Shown: positions 52,906 to 62,705, counted from the stretch's first letter. The stretch is DNA of 64,000 nucleotides from Parus major (GCF_001522545.3 NC_031791.1:3440560-3504559), one strand, 5' to 3'. The notes: a model not told the origin generated them from the sequence alone. Numbers and translations: made by a program.

Positions 52906-55716
52906 ATAATCCCTTGGAGGTACAGCTCAGTTTTCCTCCAGCTCTGTAGACAAATGATGCAGGAGAGGTCCTGGAAGGATGCAGGCACAGTGCCTGTCGT
53001 GCGGCAACTGCTGAGCACTGTCAGCCTACAATATCTTGGAAATCCACCTGCACACAGCTCTGTTTGGCAGTGGGAACACTGTTGGTGTGGATGGCAAACT
53101 CCACACTGAACACAGGTTATATTTCTGACTTCTTGACGAAAACACAACCACATTTCAGCAGCAGATCTCCTGCCTCCTGCTCACCTGGGGCCAGGTGAGC
53201 CCTCCCAAAAACACAAGTCCTGGTCCCATGTAGCTGGAGCTACCACTGCCAAAGCCACTGCTTGTAGTCACAGAGTTTTGGCAGCCATTTACCAACCCAA
53301 TTTAGGAACCAGAGGTACCTTGGAGCTGCATTAATCAATTTATTCTGCTCCTTGTAGAAATTCTGTTAACCAGTTTTAGGACTGCAATAGTTCCTCTGTT
53401 AATCTGCAGTGCACTGAAACAAGGGGCTTCATTGTGGGAGGGAACATTGGGGGAGCACTGCACACACCTTTTGGGGAATGTGGCACTGAGGAATGCCCCC
53501 AGAGCTGTTACTGCATTCACACTCCATTAATTGCCCACTAAAGGAGTGACTACAAAACATGCAGGGAGTAACTCTGGCTGCTGGCCTTGGGGGCTGAGAC
53601 AAAATGAGAATGAAATATTTCACTGCAGCCTGGGCAGACAGTGGCTTCTGGGCTGCATCCCCATGGGATGCTTTCCTGCTGCACATAGTCCCCAGGACTG
53701 GCAGTAACAGGGACACTGCAGAGCCCAGGAAGGATGAGCAGCTGAGCAAGGAGTGGATTAGGACAAAAGTTTTCAGAACAGAACTTTCAACCACAAGCCC
53801 TTCTCGCTGAGGATCCCTACAGCCTGTGTTATTTGGATTATTACTGAGTTCTGTGTACAAGCACCACTAGGACAGCTTTTTCAGCCTCTTGCTTTACCAA
53901 GTCATCAGGGAAGGAGGGTGGTGTTCAGTTTGATTTTTTGTGAGAAGAATTAACAGAATGAAGGTCAAGGAGCAGTGTAGGCTGACCTGTACAAATCTGG
54001 CATTTTTACTCCTGTCTCAAACACTGTGATAAACCACTCTGAACACAAACCTGCCTTGAAATGAATCACCGAGTGCTCCACAGAGAAGGAAATTACAAGG
54101 GGACACTGTGGGCCCTGGGCATAGAGAACAGTTGTTCTCTCAACATTTCTACCAATTTCCTTCCCCCTCAAATTTCGATAGGCCATGTCTAATTGTTGAC
54201 TGACACGTGATCTCCCTCACGACGGGGTATTACCAGACCACGTCGCTTGTGTCAGTCCACAGAATTAGCAGCCATAATTGGACCCTTTTAACAAGGTACA
54301 CAACATATTTTAAATTAAATTGCATTCCATAAATCAGGTTAACCTTTTCAACATTGCTCCAAGAAAATTAATTACTCATATCGAAGCACATGACCTTTTC
54401 ACAGTGCTTGGGATTAGTTCCCACATTTCTTTTATTTTCCCTTCTCTCTGCTCCTCCCTCCTCTCTCCCCCAGCCCAAACTTATTTCTTGACTTAAAAGC
54501 ATCAAAGCCCAAAAAACATCAAGGCTGAGCACCTTGCTTCAGCTCTTATAGCTTCAGCCTAGAATAATTTAATTGCTTAATCTACTTTGCTAAGCAAGCT
54601 GCCCCTCTTCCCCCTTCCCTCTCTCCTGGCAGGTGAAACCAGGGCTGCCCAGTTCCAGCACTCAGCTTTGTAATCAGACCCTTCACTTGTGTTTCATATT
54701 TGCTTTTGTTGTGTTAGGATCTCCATTTCCATCACCAACAACTGGCAATATTTCTATTTTATTAGCCTCAGACCCATAAATAAAGTGCAGATTAGTGCCA
54801 AAAAACTCAGAGGGAAGAAAAGGGAAAAGTGCTTTGTGTTAAAGTTTGCCAGAATTTTTCCACAACTTTTCTGCAGGGTTAATGGGAATAAATGTCAGCA
54901 GAGTCCCAGCAGCATCAGGGCACTCTTTAACCGAACCAGGTGGGAGAAACCCAAACAGATAAAATCCCGCCATCTGCACTCAATCCTGCCTGTAGCTTCC
55001 ATGTGATTTGGGCTCTGTGAGCTTCCTTCCAGCTTCCACAGTGAACTCCAAAACTGCATTAACAATACTTACAAATAACAAACCTTGGTTCTAGTGGGGA
55101 GAATAAGACAAAGCTCTCAGGGAGCAGCAGCAGTTTGGGTGAGCTCACGCTGTCCACAGCCATGCACCTGCCCCAAAATCCTACAAGTTCTTATTAGGCT
55201 TTCCTCTTTGGAAAGTAGCAGTAGTGGGATATTCAGTGGGAGATAAATAAAGTAAATTCTCACTCTGGAGCACAAGTGAATGCCTGGATCCCTTCAAGAC
55301 TGGGGTTTCTTCCCAGAATCCCCTTTGGGATAAACCCCTAAGTTTTTATCACCCTCCTTGGTAAGGTATCTTAACTTTCACAACTTTGAAGACATCTTTC
55401 TGCACAAAATCCTTCGAGAATGGAGGGACAAATTTAGGACAGGGAGCATTCCTTGGGCAGTGATGTACTTCAGCACTTTTCAGGAGTTCACAGTTTACAG
55501 GGCAGCCACACCTGCTGTTTTTAGCTGCTAAAACAGGTCTGTTTTTTAATTTTCTTGGTCCGAGGGCTCCTCTCCAAGCTTGGGCAACTTCAGACCAGGA
55601 ATTTCAAAAAGCCACAAAGGACTGGCATGGCAATGCCTGGAGAATAATACTCTGACAGGATAAGCTTGGGAGCTGTGAACTGATCATTTTGGGGTTCCTC
55701 GTGCAGCCGCTATTAC
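52906..55716. other. Unannotated unique DNA
   Basis: It holds the candidate conserved segment at 54.2-54.4 kb and otherwise nothing recognised. Confidence 0.5.
54180..54410. other. Unique segment with conserved-element texture
   Basis: ACACGTGATCTCCCTCACGA, CCACGTCGCTTGTGTCAGTC and CATATCGAAGCACATGACC stand in AT-rich DNA with CACGTG and TAATTA cores. No open frame or repeat explains it. Confidence 0.3.
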
Positions 55717-55817
55717 ACAGAACCACAGGATGAACTAGGTTGGAAAAGACCTTTGAGATCACCTAGTCCAACTGTTACCCAGCACCTCCTCATCAACTGA
55801 ACCATGGCACTGAGTGC
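55717..55817 (-). mobile_element. CR1 3' end, first part (split by solo LTR)
   Basis: The plus strand reads ACAGAACCACAGGATGAACT then GGTTGGAAAAGACCTTTGAGATCA, the reverse complement of the CR1 3' end. It breaks at the LTR target site and continues at 56163. Confidence 0.85.
55812..55817. repeat. Solo LTR target duplication, left (GAGTGC)
   Basis: This hexamer is identical to 56163-56168 and lies inside CR1 sequence reading ...GCACTGAGTGC. Confidence 0.88.
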
Positions 55818-56162
55818 TGTCGCTAGAGGACACAAAGTAGGAAGCAAGGGTTCATATCACAGCAGCTGAGGTTTTATTTCCAAGGAGGCAAAAGCCTTTA
55901 TTTTGGGGTTTTCAACCCTTTTTATGAGGTGTTCCGATACAGGTTAACCTGATTGGCACAAAGAACAACACCTCCCTCATCCCATTGGTGGTACAAGAGA
56001 AAAAAAACTCTCAGAACATCCGTGTCATTATTTTGAGCACTAAAATCTTATTTACACAACAGTCCTTGAGAGAGAGAAGTTTCCCAAAAGACTTTCCCTT
56101 GAGAAACAGATCAGCCACTGAGAGCCTGAAACTCTTCTCAGGCTCAGAAAATCATGTCCACA
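55818..56162 (-). mobile_element. Solo LTR (345 bp) nested in a CR1
   Basis: The element begins TGTCGC and ends TCCACA on the plus strand, with perfect GAGTGC hexamers on both sides (55812-55817 and 56163-56168). Taking out the element and one hexamer rejoins the surrounding CR1 sequence without a gap. AATAAA signals on the minus strand (plus TTTATT at 55873-55878 and 55897-55902) suggest minus orientation. It is unrelated by eye to the LTRs of the ERV at 57976-62990. A solo LTR results from recombination between the two LTRs of a provirus, with loss of its interior. The 6-bp duplication suggests a class II (ERVK-like) source. Confidence 0.88.
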
Positions 56163-56168
56163 GAGTGC
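56163..56168. repeat. Solo LTR target duplication, right (GAGTGC)
   Basis: This is the exact copy of 55812-55817. CR1 sequence CACATCCAGG continues directly after it. Confidence 0.88.
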
Positions 56169-56292
56169 CACATCCAGGCTTTTTATAGACACATCCAGGG
56201 ATGGTGGCTCTGCCCCTCGCTGGGCAGATGATTCCAGTGTCCAATCAGTCTTTCAGTGAGGAATTTCTTTCAAACATTGAACCTAAACTTAT
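56163..56292 (-). mobile_element. CR1 3' end, second part
   Basis: This continues the CR1 interrupted at 55817: GAGTGCCACATCCAGGC, then the typical 'acatccagggatggtg' segment and a 'cctaaactt' end. It is truncated at its 5' end, as most CR1 copies are. Confidence 0.85.
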
Positions 56293-57969
56293 CACATTTA
56301 AGACTGGAGTGACTTGGAGTACAAGGCATGGATCCATGGCTTGAGTTCACATGGGGTTGGTGCTTCCCATGCTCTCCAGGCAGCCAGCAAGACCCCCAGG
56401 CCTCAAAAATGTGTATTTCCAGTGACTGAGGACATCCTCTCTGTCCTGGTTCATGGTGCCCAGGCTGGGGAGGGGAGTAGTCCTGTGGGTGCAGCAGCAA
56501 GGGAAGAACAAAGCACGTAGGTGCTTTGCAGCTACACTTTTCAGTATGAGCTGCACCTTCCTTGGATGCATTTTTCTGCAGTGAGACTTCTTCCCCCTCT
56601 TTGTGCCTGCTGTCCACATGTGAATGAGTCCCAGGTGCTGGTGTTTCTGTCCTGTGGGACCCCCAATGGTGGGGGATTGGTGTCAAACTCCATACAAATG
56701 TGTGACTTATGGAGGATCCCCAGAAGTTAAAAACATCTGTTGTGCTTTTTCTCCCCTGGAATAGGATAATCTGTGTAGTTTTACTATGGACTGTATTTCC
56801 CAGCTGCCTTAATTTCTTTAAATTGCTTTGTGAGTTGCTGAAGTCATCAGCAGAAATGCTGGAGTCAGCTGGATTTTAAACATTTAAAATGATATAGTAC
56901 CATTTTCCTTCAGAAAGAATCTTAAAAAAATTTAATTATTCTTTTTCCTATTTCTTTCCTTTTCATTTAATGGTGGGCTTATTGAAACCTCTCATTTAAA
57001 GTGCCATAAAATAAGACAAAAAAGCTTAGAGTGAAATCTTAGGATGTGACAAAGTTTTGTTGAAAACATCAAGCATTTGCTGCTGCTGCTGCTGCTTTAG
57101 TGCCTTTTTTTACACAGAGAAGCAAGGAATGAGGAGGAGGGGAGTGCTTGAAGGTGGCTCCTGTGTTTTATGCCCAAGTTGATGGCTCATAAGCAGCATT
57201 GTGGTGTGGTACCTGCTCCTTGGAAACCAGATATATGAATAGATAAATATTTTAATAACCTAAGCACAATTAAAACAGCTATTACAGCCTGGTCAGGTCC
57301 ATCTGGCCTCAGGGTGAGGGTGGTGAGTACTCTGAGCATCTGCAGACCAAAGGATAGTGATGCAGGACTAAATCCTGGCCCCCTTAAACTTGCTGGGAAG
57401 ACTTCTGTCTTCTATAATTTCCCAATTAATCAGACTGCCTCAGCTGATTTGATTTCAGAGTTTTAAGCTGGAGACAAAGGAAAAACTAAGAGCTCATTTG
57501 GAATGAGGGAAGAAACAGGTTTTCCCTTTGCAGTGTGCTTAAACTGTGTTTGTTTTTGTTCCTGTGTACCCAGACACACATTAAAAAGATTGAACATAAT
57601 AAGTTAATTGTTTACCTAATCCTTAATGAAGATTGCTATTTCCTCTTCAAAATTGCTGCTTGAAGTAATATGCATTAAAGCTCCATTGGAAGCATTGGGA
57701 GTGTTGGGAAGAGGTGGAGCTCAGAGGGAGTTTTTGTCTTACTGCTTGGAGTCCCATCCCAGCAGGGGGATCCTGCTCTGCTCCTCGAAGGCAGCTTCCC
57801 CAAAAGCTGCAAAAGTTTTATCCCTGCAAAATCCAGGCAACATTAAAACAGTCTCATCAGCTACAGTGTCCTGCAGCAACTACCCAAGAACATCAGCTTG
57901 AGGGTCATTTCTGGGCAAATCCCTGTAGTAAATGTTTGTTGGTTGGTTTTAACAGTGAGGAGCTCCTGG
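56293..57969. other. Unannotated unique DNA
   Basis: AT-rich unique flank between the CR1/solo LTR nest and the ERV, with one CTG microsatellite. No gene seen. Confidence 0.5.
57078..57096. repeat. (CTG)n microsatellite
   Basis: TGCTGCTGCTGCTGCTGCTT, about six CTG units. Confidence 0.85.
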
Positions 57970-57975
57970 GGGTGG
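57970..57975. repeat. Target site duplication, left copy (GGGTGG)
   Basis: These six bases abut the outer end of the 3' LTR and are repeated exactly at 62991-62996 beyond the 5' LTR. A perfect hexamer on both sides fixes the LTR ends at TG...CA type boundaries. Six-base duplications are usual for alpha- and betaretrovirus-like (class II) integrases. Confidence 0.9.
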
Positions 57976-58240
57976 TGTTGCCTCGGAATGAGGTGTAGCG
58001 ACCCGGTTCGTGGGCGACACAACGGCTAAACTTACAGGCCTGTCGGGCTAATCACATGCGAGCACCGATGTGGTGGATGGTGAAGAGCGTTTATTTCCAG
58101 TGTGCAGGGATTTATATGACCGGGATATGATGACGTAATCACCGTGACATTATGGGTTATGGAACTTCGGAGAAAGAGGGGCCCTATCTTCCCGTACAAT
58201 GCGAGATCTTCCGATCGGCGTTCCCTATCTGACCGCATCA
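57976..58240 (-). repeat. ERV 3' LTR (265 bp)
   Basis: Read on the minus strand it begins TGATGCGG and ends GGCAACA. It carries a TATA-like ATATAAA (plus-strand TTTATAT at 58111-58117), an ATF/CREB-like TTACGTCA element just upstream, and AATAAA (plus-strand TTTATT at 58090-58095) about 20 bases downstream of the TATA, implying a short R region. It differs from the 5' LTR at 11 of 265 positions and has kept more CpG sites. As its TATA is intact, it could in principle start transcription towards coordinates below 57976; this is inference. Confidence 0.95.
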
Positions 58241-58255
58241 TCTCCCCCCCTCTCC
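58241..58255 (-). promoter_or_regulatory. Polypurine tract
   Basis: The minus strand has 15 unbroken purines including seven consecutive G, ending directly at the TG that opens the 3' LTR. In retroviruses this RNase H-resistant purine run primes plus-strand synthesis, and its position confirms the LTR boundary and the minus orientation. Confidence 0.9.
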
Positions 58256-58368
58256 ATGAACAGAACTTTACAACTGAACGACTTATGTAATTAACAACAA
58301 ACCGTGAACTTGTTAGTAATGAACATGAAACGAAACCGTGGTGTGTTAGTACGAACTATCATGCAAAC

Positions 58369-60144
58369 TCAGGTTAACTGTCTCTGTTCTAAATATAAAA
58401 TGTTGATCTTATCTAAATGGGTTTTTATAAACTGGGCTAACTTATTAAGGAGACAAGGACCAAAAATAAGTACGAACACAACAATGATAACTGGTCCTGC
58501 TAACGTGGAAACAAGGGTAATAATCCATGGAGATTGGTTGAACATTGAACTAAACCAGTTTTGCTGAGAGCATTGCTGGCTACGCTGGTCAAGTCTTTGT
58601 TGTAGCTCTGCCATAGGACTGCTTGATTGGCCCTGAATAATTGGCATAGAAACAACACTTCTTGTCCAAGGCAGCACACAGACCTCCTTGGTGCATGAGT
58701 AAGATGTCCAGTCCTCGTCTGTTCTGCAGCACGACCTCTGCAAGGGAGTTGAGGGATCGCTCCAAGTTGGAGATAGACTCTTGGATTTTGTGCAGGTCTT
58801 CATCTACCGTTGTCTGCAGTTGGACTAGACCTTGGTTTTGAGTCACCAGGGCTGTGACACCTGTCGCTGCGCCTGTTGCTCCTAGACTCAACAGTACTGC
58901 AAGACTGACGGCGGTAATGAGTTCTCATTTTTGGCATGGGAAACCTCTCTCCTGGTGGTAAGGTAATTCGTCTCCAGGGAAGTAAAGGATCCTAGGGATA
59001 ATAACCACTTGGACACAGAAATTGTTAGTTTCATCAAAGTGTTTGATGGAAATACATGGGGTAATACCTGTGGAGCCCAGATTCCCGAGGTTGCTGGAAT
59101 TACCCAGGACTCGGTTTTATCTAGAGTCACAGGAGCGCCACAAATCTCTTCATGGCGTTGTATTGCCTGTCTGTTGCCTATGCAAACACCTTTGCCCGAA
59201 ACTTGCTCTAGTGTGATTCCCTTGCAAGGGGTGTTCCATGAGCATCGCTTGGGGTCATTCGCTCTGGAGTAGCTGAATATGGCATTAAGGGCTACCCCTT
59301 CATAAAAGGGCAGGTAGGCATCATAGCAAAGCCAACAAGAACAGGTAAGGTCTGGCTTTGTTGCATTTAGCGATAGAAATGCGGCATTTAGCATGCGATG
59401 AAAGAGGGCATGAGACGTCAGTTCGAGCGCACCATGAAGTGCTGATGTGGCACTAGTGAGGCTAGGTGTGGGATTGCTGTTTATGTGATTGTATTGTTGG
59501 GCTACAACTCTGTTGGGTCTGAGAGCGGTGTGGTGCGGTGGTGAAGCTCTGATAATTTGAATGATCATGTTCGGATCTGTATCCCAACTACGAAGGAATA
59601 CTGACCACTTTCGTCCTAACGACCAGTTGGTGTCTTGAGGTTGCAGGACTGTTACATTTAGGTGGGAACAGCTTCCTTTAGCAGTGATCATACCGCTCTT
59701 TCCAAACGTGGATCGCTTGCAGCCTTTGGGCCAAAACCCCACGTCTAGGAAACTATCTCTCTTACCTGGTGTCCACTGGTTACAGTGGCAGTGGTTTCAC
59801 AACCCCAATACCCACAAAACCCGTACCCAGGATAGGTGCAATAGCTTTTACCGGGGTTGACACTAGGGCACCAGTATGTTCCCCAATTAATGTAGGCAAG
59901 AGGTTTTCCCTGACTAGGGTCAATTCCTATTCCATTGGTGTTAAATATATCACTAATGTGAACAATGAAGCTAGGGGCATTAGACACAGTTTGGGCAATT
60001 ACTCTACCGTCCAAGGGATTGCGAAGTGTCCAGGTGCACGGCCGGTAAGGATGCACATCCAGTTCTCCCTGTCCAATGCGAGGCAGGCTTAGAAACAGGA
60101 AAACACAAAGGCACAGATGCTGTCATGAAACTGCTGATGTCCAT
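58369..60144 (-). pseudogene. env: ERV env remnant, gamma-type surface and transmembrane subunits
   Basis: It is nearly full length but broken. A hydrophobic signal-peptide stretch lies near 60075-60115, split between frames. The surface subunit follows with many Cys and N-glycosylation sequons, a frameshift near 59785-59800, and the CWLC motif (59326-59337) that in gamma-type Env forms the labile disulfide to TM. The SU/TM junction near 58920-58935 carries another frameshift, so no clear furin site is left. TM has an Ala/Gly-rich fusion peptide, a heptad-like coiled coil, an immunosuppressive-domain-like segment ending in CX6CC (58652-58678), a further frameshift near 58605-58625, a membrane span around 58438-58525, and a cytoplasmic tail ending at TAA 58369-58371. 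The family role is receptor binding and membrane fusion; this copy cannot make it. Confidence 0.9.
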
Positions 60145-60147
60145 GTC

Positions 60148-60173
60148 GAGGACGAGAAGCGAGGACGAGAAGC
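60148..60173. repeat. 13-bp tandem duplication in the env leader
   Basis: GAGGACGAGAAGC occurs twice head to tail (60148-60160 and 60161-60173). Thirteen is not a multiple of three, so the duplication changes the frame of the env leader relative to the hydrophobic signal segment downstream. It is probably one of the inactivating changes, though it could predate the insertion. Confidence 0.8.
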
Positions 60174-60199
60174 AAGGTCGACGTGGAGGATTATGGTGG

Positions 60200-60220
60200 T
60201 AGACCTGTCAAAAGAAACTC
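60200..60220 (-). promoter_or_regulatory. Candidate env splice acceptor
   Basis: On the minus strand a short pyrimidine-rich run TTTCTTTTGACAG ends with AG at 60206-60205, so the env exon would begin at 60204. It lies 61 bases past the pol stop and 60 bases before the first env-region ATG (60144). The frame from 60204 is open through that ATG, and six whole gag codons would enter it in phase. Only one good acceptor is seen here. Confidence 0.6.
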
Positions 60221-60264
60221 TGAGGTTTCATTAGTTAAGTTATACACCACAGGCTTTATTGATT

Positions 60265-61470
60265 TTAATGGACACCACCTAATAATGTTATCTTTCTCAC
60301 TGCGGCATACCCCCGACCTGTCAGGACCAATTTCCACCCTGATTCCCAATCTCCCAATTTATTTCTAATTTTAACTGGTGGGCCTTCTTTCAGTACTTCA
60401 GTGGCCCAATGCTTTTGGGAAGGGGTTTGTGCTTGATCTAGGATGCATCGGTGAAAACGGTTGGTCCAGGGAGTGGCCGGTCCATGACCTTCTGTGGAAG
60501 GTTAACGTCTGCTATCGCTAGCAGCTGAGTCCATGGAGGTTTAGCGGTGTAGCAGAGCTCTCCTGCAAATCTGAAAAGTGCCAAAGCAAGATGTTCTGAG
60601 ATTGCTACCGATGATGTCGAGATCTGCTTCCGGAAAGGCAAGTATATTTTTGCAGTCTTGAGACCTAGGCAGTTCAGGGCAAGCCTTCTGCCCTTCATGA
60701 TGAGGCTTCCGAGACATTACTCCCGAGGTAAACGTGCGTGAGGCTCTTCTGAGAGTCACCCATTGTACCGGTTGTGCTTTATTGGGAGGTCCTTATGCCA
60801 ATGCTCCTACTCTCCCCTCTCTGGTAAAATGTACGTATAAGTCCAAAGATAGATTTGGGTTCCATCTAGAGAGAGCTGTCGTGGACAACTGCCATTCGAT
60901 GAAATTGAGTGAGCGCATGGCTTCGTTTGAGAGGGTCTTAGGCTCCCATGGATGCTTGCCTTGAAGTAGCGTGTACAGCGGAGACATGACTTCTGGTGGG
61001 ATGACATTTCGCAACCATTGTAAGGATCCCACTAACTGTTGCACGTTGTGCAGCGTCTTGAGGTTGCGACGAATTTTGACTGCTGGGGGTGTCACATAGG
61101 ACCCAGTGATTTTCATGCCTAAGAATGTGACTGAAGGACCTTTCTTTATTTTTGCCTCTGCTATTTCAAAGCCGTTGGTCTTTAGAACCTTGGAGATGGC
61201 TGACACAAGATTGTCCACACGGTCTGGCATCGGTGCTGCAACAAGGATGTCATCCATATATTGGATGATAGTGGCTTCTGGGTTCGTGGATCAAACGGGC
61301 ACTAGGGCTCGGCTCACAGTGATCTGGCATATGGTTGGAGAGTTGATCATTCCCTGAGGAAGGACTGTCCAGTGGAAGCGCAGATTGGGCTGTTGACCAT
61401 TAGGGAACACGACAGAAAAGGCAAACTGTTCTTTGTCCTGGTTATGCAAGGGAATGGAAAAGAAGCAGTC
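60265..61470 (-). pseudogene. pol: ERV pol remnant (RT core, start of RNase H, C-terminus of integrase)
   Basis: The remnant starts abruptly inside RT at DCFFSIPL (61470 downwards), which carries the first catalytic Asp region, then the VLPQG motif, a TGA stop (61291-61293), and the catalytic YMDD (61249-61260). Thumb and connection-like sequence follows (VGSLQWLR, then QLSTTALSRW), giving the closest likeness to alpharetroviruses. A TAA at 60793-60795 and a frameshift between about 60700 and 60760 follow. RNase H begins (VFTDAS near 60441-60458) and is cut at once. From about 60436 another frame encodes the integrase C-terminal domain (LKEGPPVKI ... GRGYAAV) and stops at 60265-60267. The integrase catalytic core (DDE) and most of RNase H are absent, so the enzyme set could not work. 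The RT part is unmistakable; the finer placement is inference. Confidence 0.9.
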
Positions 61471-62589
61471 TTTGACATCCTTGGGGTTAACAGGGGAATA
61501 GGTCTTTTGACCATTCACTTCTCTCACTGGAAATGCTAGCACTGTGGGAGAAGTCCATTCAGCACACGCCATTTGGATCTCCTTCCAGTCTGTGAGTGGC
61601 ATGGACTCTCATGGGAATGATGTCACAGATCTTTTAGGCCTAATGAAATTTATTTGCATGTTTTCAAAGTCTGAGTCTGAGTCAGAGCTCGAGCCGGATG
61701 CATGTCTAAATGTGCACCGCTCTGTATCCTGCATGTGCCGTTGGTGGCCCCAGTCCCTTTCCGAATCAGTGGAGGAAGCTGAGTAGTAGTGGGCTTCCGG
61801 GCTGCGGTGCTTTTTGGTGGGACTCTGCCCTCTCCCTTTCCCAGGGATGGGTTTTTCCCCTCCCTTTCTTCGCCTTCCTTCCAGCAGGTTCTTCTCCTTA
61901 CAAGGAGATACTCTAGGGCACGATCCCTGATTGGACTGTGAGCTCTGCTCCCCTTCACCCTTGGCGCTGTCCTCCCACTTCCCGTTAGGCTTCTGATCGT
62001 GTATGTCCGCCCGCGTTAGGCACCCTTCGCTCCGCCCCTTGCTCCTCTCCCTGGCGCCATTTTGCGGAGCGTATGGTGGAGGCCTTTCCCCGACATTTCC
62101 AGGGCCCGCAGTGTCGGGTGTGCCCCGTGGCTCCACGGCATCGGTACGTCCCGGCGGCAAAGTGTGTTCCGCGGCCAAACCCGCGTTAGAGCTGGGCAGA
62201 CGGGACGGCGACTTGGGTCGCCCGTCATCATTAGATGGCCACTTAGCATCGGTGGGGCAATCAATAAACGTGGTCTGAGTGGCAGCTCCTACCCCCACCC
62301 ATGGGGTAACCTTTAAACAGCTTTGAGCTGCCTTCCAAATTTCTTGTTACTGAAGCGCTTTCCGTAGAGCTTGCGTAACTCTCGCCCAGCTTTTAAGGTA
62401 CTTGCTGGACCTGAAGCACAACATGTCATTTGTGAGCGCCTCAGTACACCTAACCCAGCAATCTACGGGATCATCGATAACGCATAATTCTAACAATCTG
62501 ACAACCACGCATTCAAAATTCCTTGATTTTTTGCAGTCTATACCCCTCTGCTTATGCAGCTGTGAATCTACCTTCCCGAGTGACTGCAT
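61471..62589 (-). pseudogene. gag: ERV gag remnant (matrix to start of capsid)
   Basis: The frame opens with ATG at 62589, about 115 bases after the primer site. The first 80 codons form a matrix-like segment, then an in-frame TAA (62347-62349). The same frame resumes for about 245 codons of Pro-, Ser- and charge-rich sequence that includes PPPY followed by AP, a late-domain motif recruiting NEDD4-type ligases for budding (near 62075). It then meets a second in-frame stop, TGA (61609-61611), explicable as a CGA to TGA CpG transition. The last stretch (AFPV, then a Gln/Pro-rich turn) looks like the start of capsid. It runs in frame into RT sequence at about 61470, so the rest of capsid, all of nucleocapsid and protease are missing. 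Assignment of matrix and capsid rests on position and general pattern. It is not functional. Confidence 0.82.
62566..62577 (-). promoter_or_regulatory. Candidate splice donor six codons into gag
   Basis: On the minus strand AAG|GTAGAT places the exon end at 62572, exactly 18 bases after the A of the gag ATG at 62589. Five of the six core positions (AAG, GT) fit a donor, while positions +4 and +5 are off consensus. Avian leukosis and sarcoma viruses put their env donor after six gag codons, so Env shares the gag start. The position here is the main argument; use is not shown. Confidence 0.5.
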
Positions 62590-62705
62590 CTCGGCAGTAC
62601 GGGAGCGTCCTCCCCGCTGGAGTCAGTCCTGCCGCTCCAGCCGTCCCTCAGCGTCCAGCAAGACTCCCAAAATCCAGCCACTCGAACCCGTGTATCGGGG
62701 AGCAG

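Noticed and set aside
57979..58237. Shorter 259-bp LTR boundaries using other TG/CA pairs
   Set aside because: They give no matching target duplication and place the primer site five bases away. The 265-bp limits give a perfect GGGTGG duplication, a two-base spacer and a polypurine tract flush with the LTR.
58304..58567. Plus-strand frame of 87 codons over the ERV
   Set aside because: It is antisense to the env membrane span and tail, which carry the real signal.
62003..62316. Plus-strand frames of 84-91 codons over ERV gag
   Set aside because: They are shadows of the gag frame on the minus strand, in its GC-rich Pro/Arg part.
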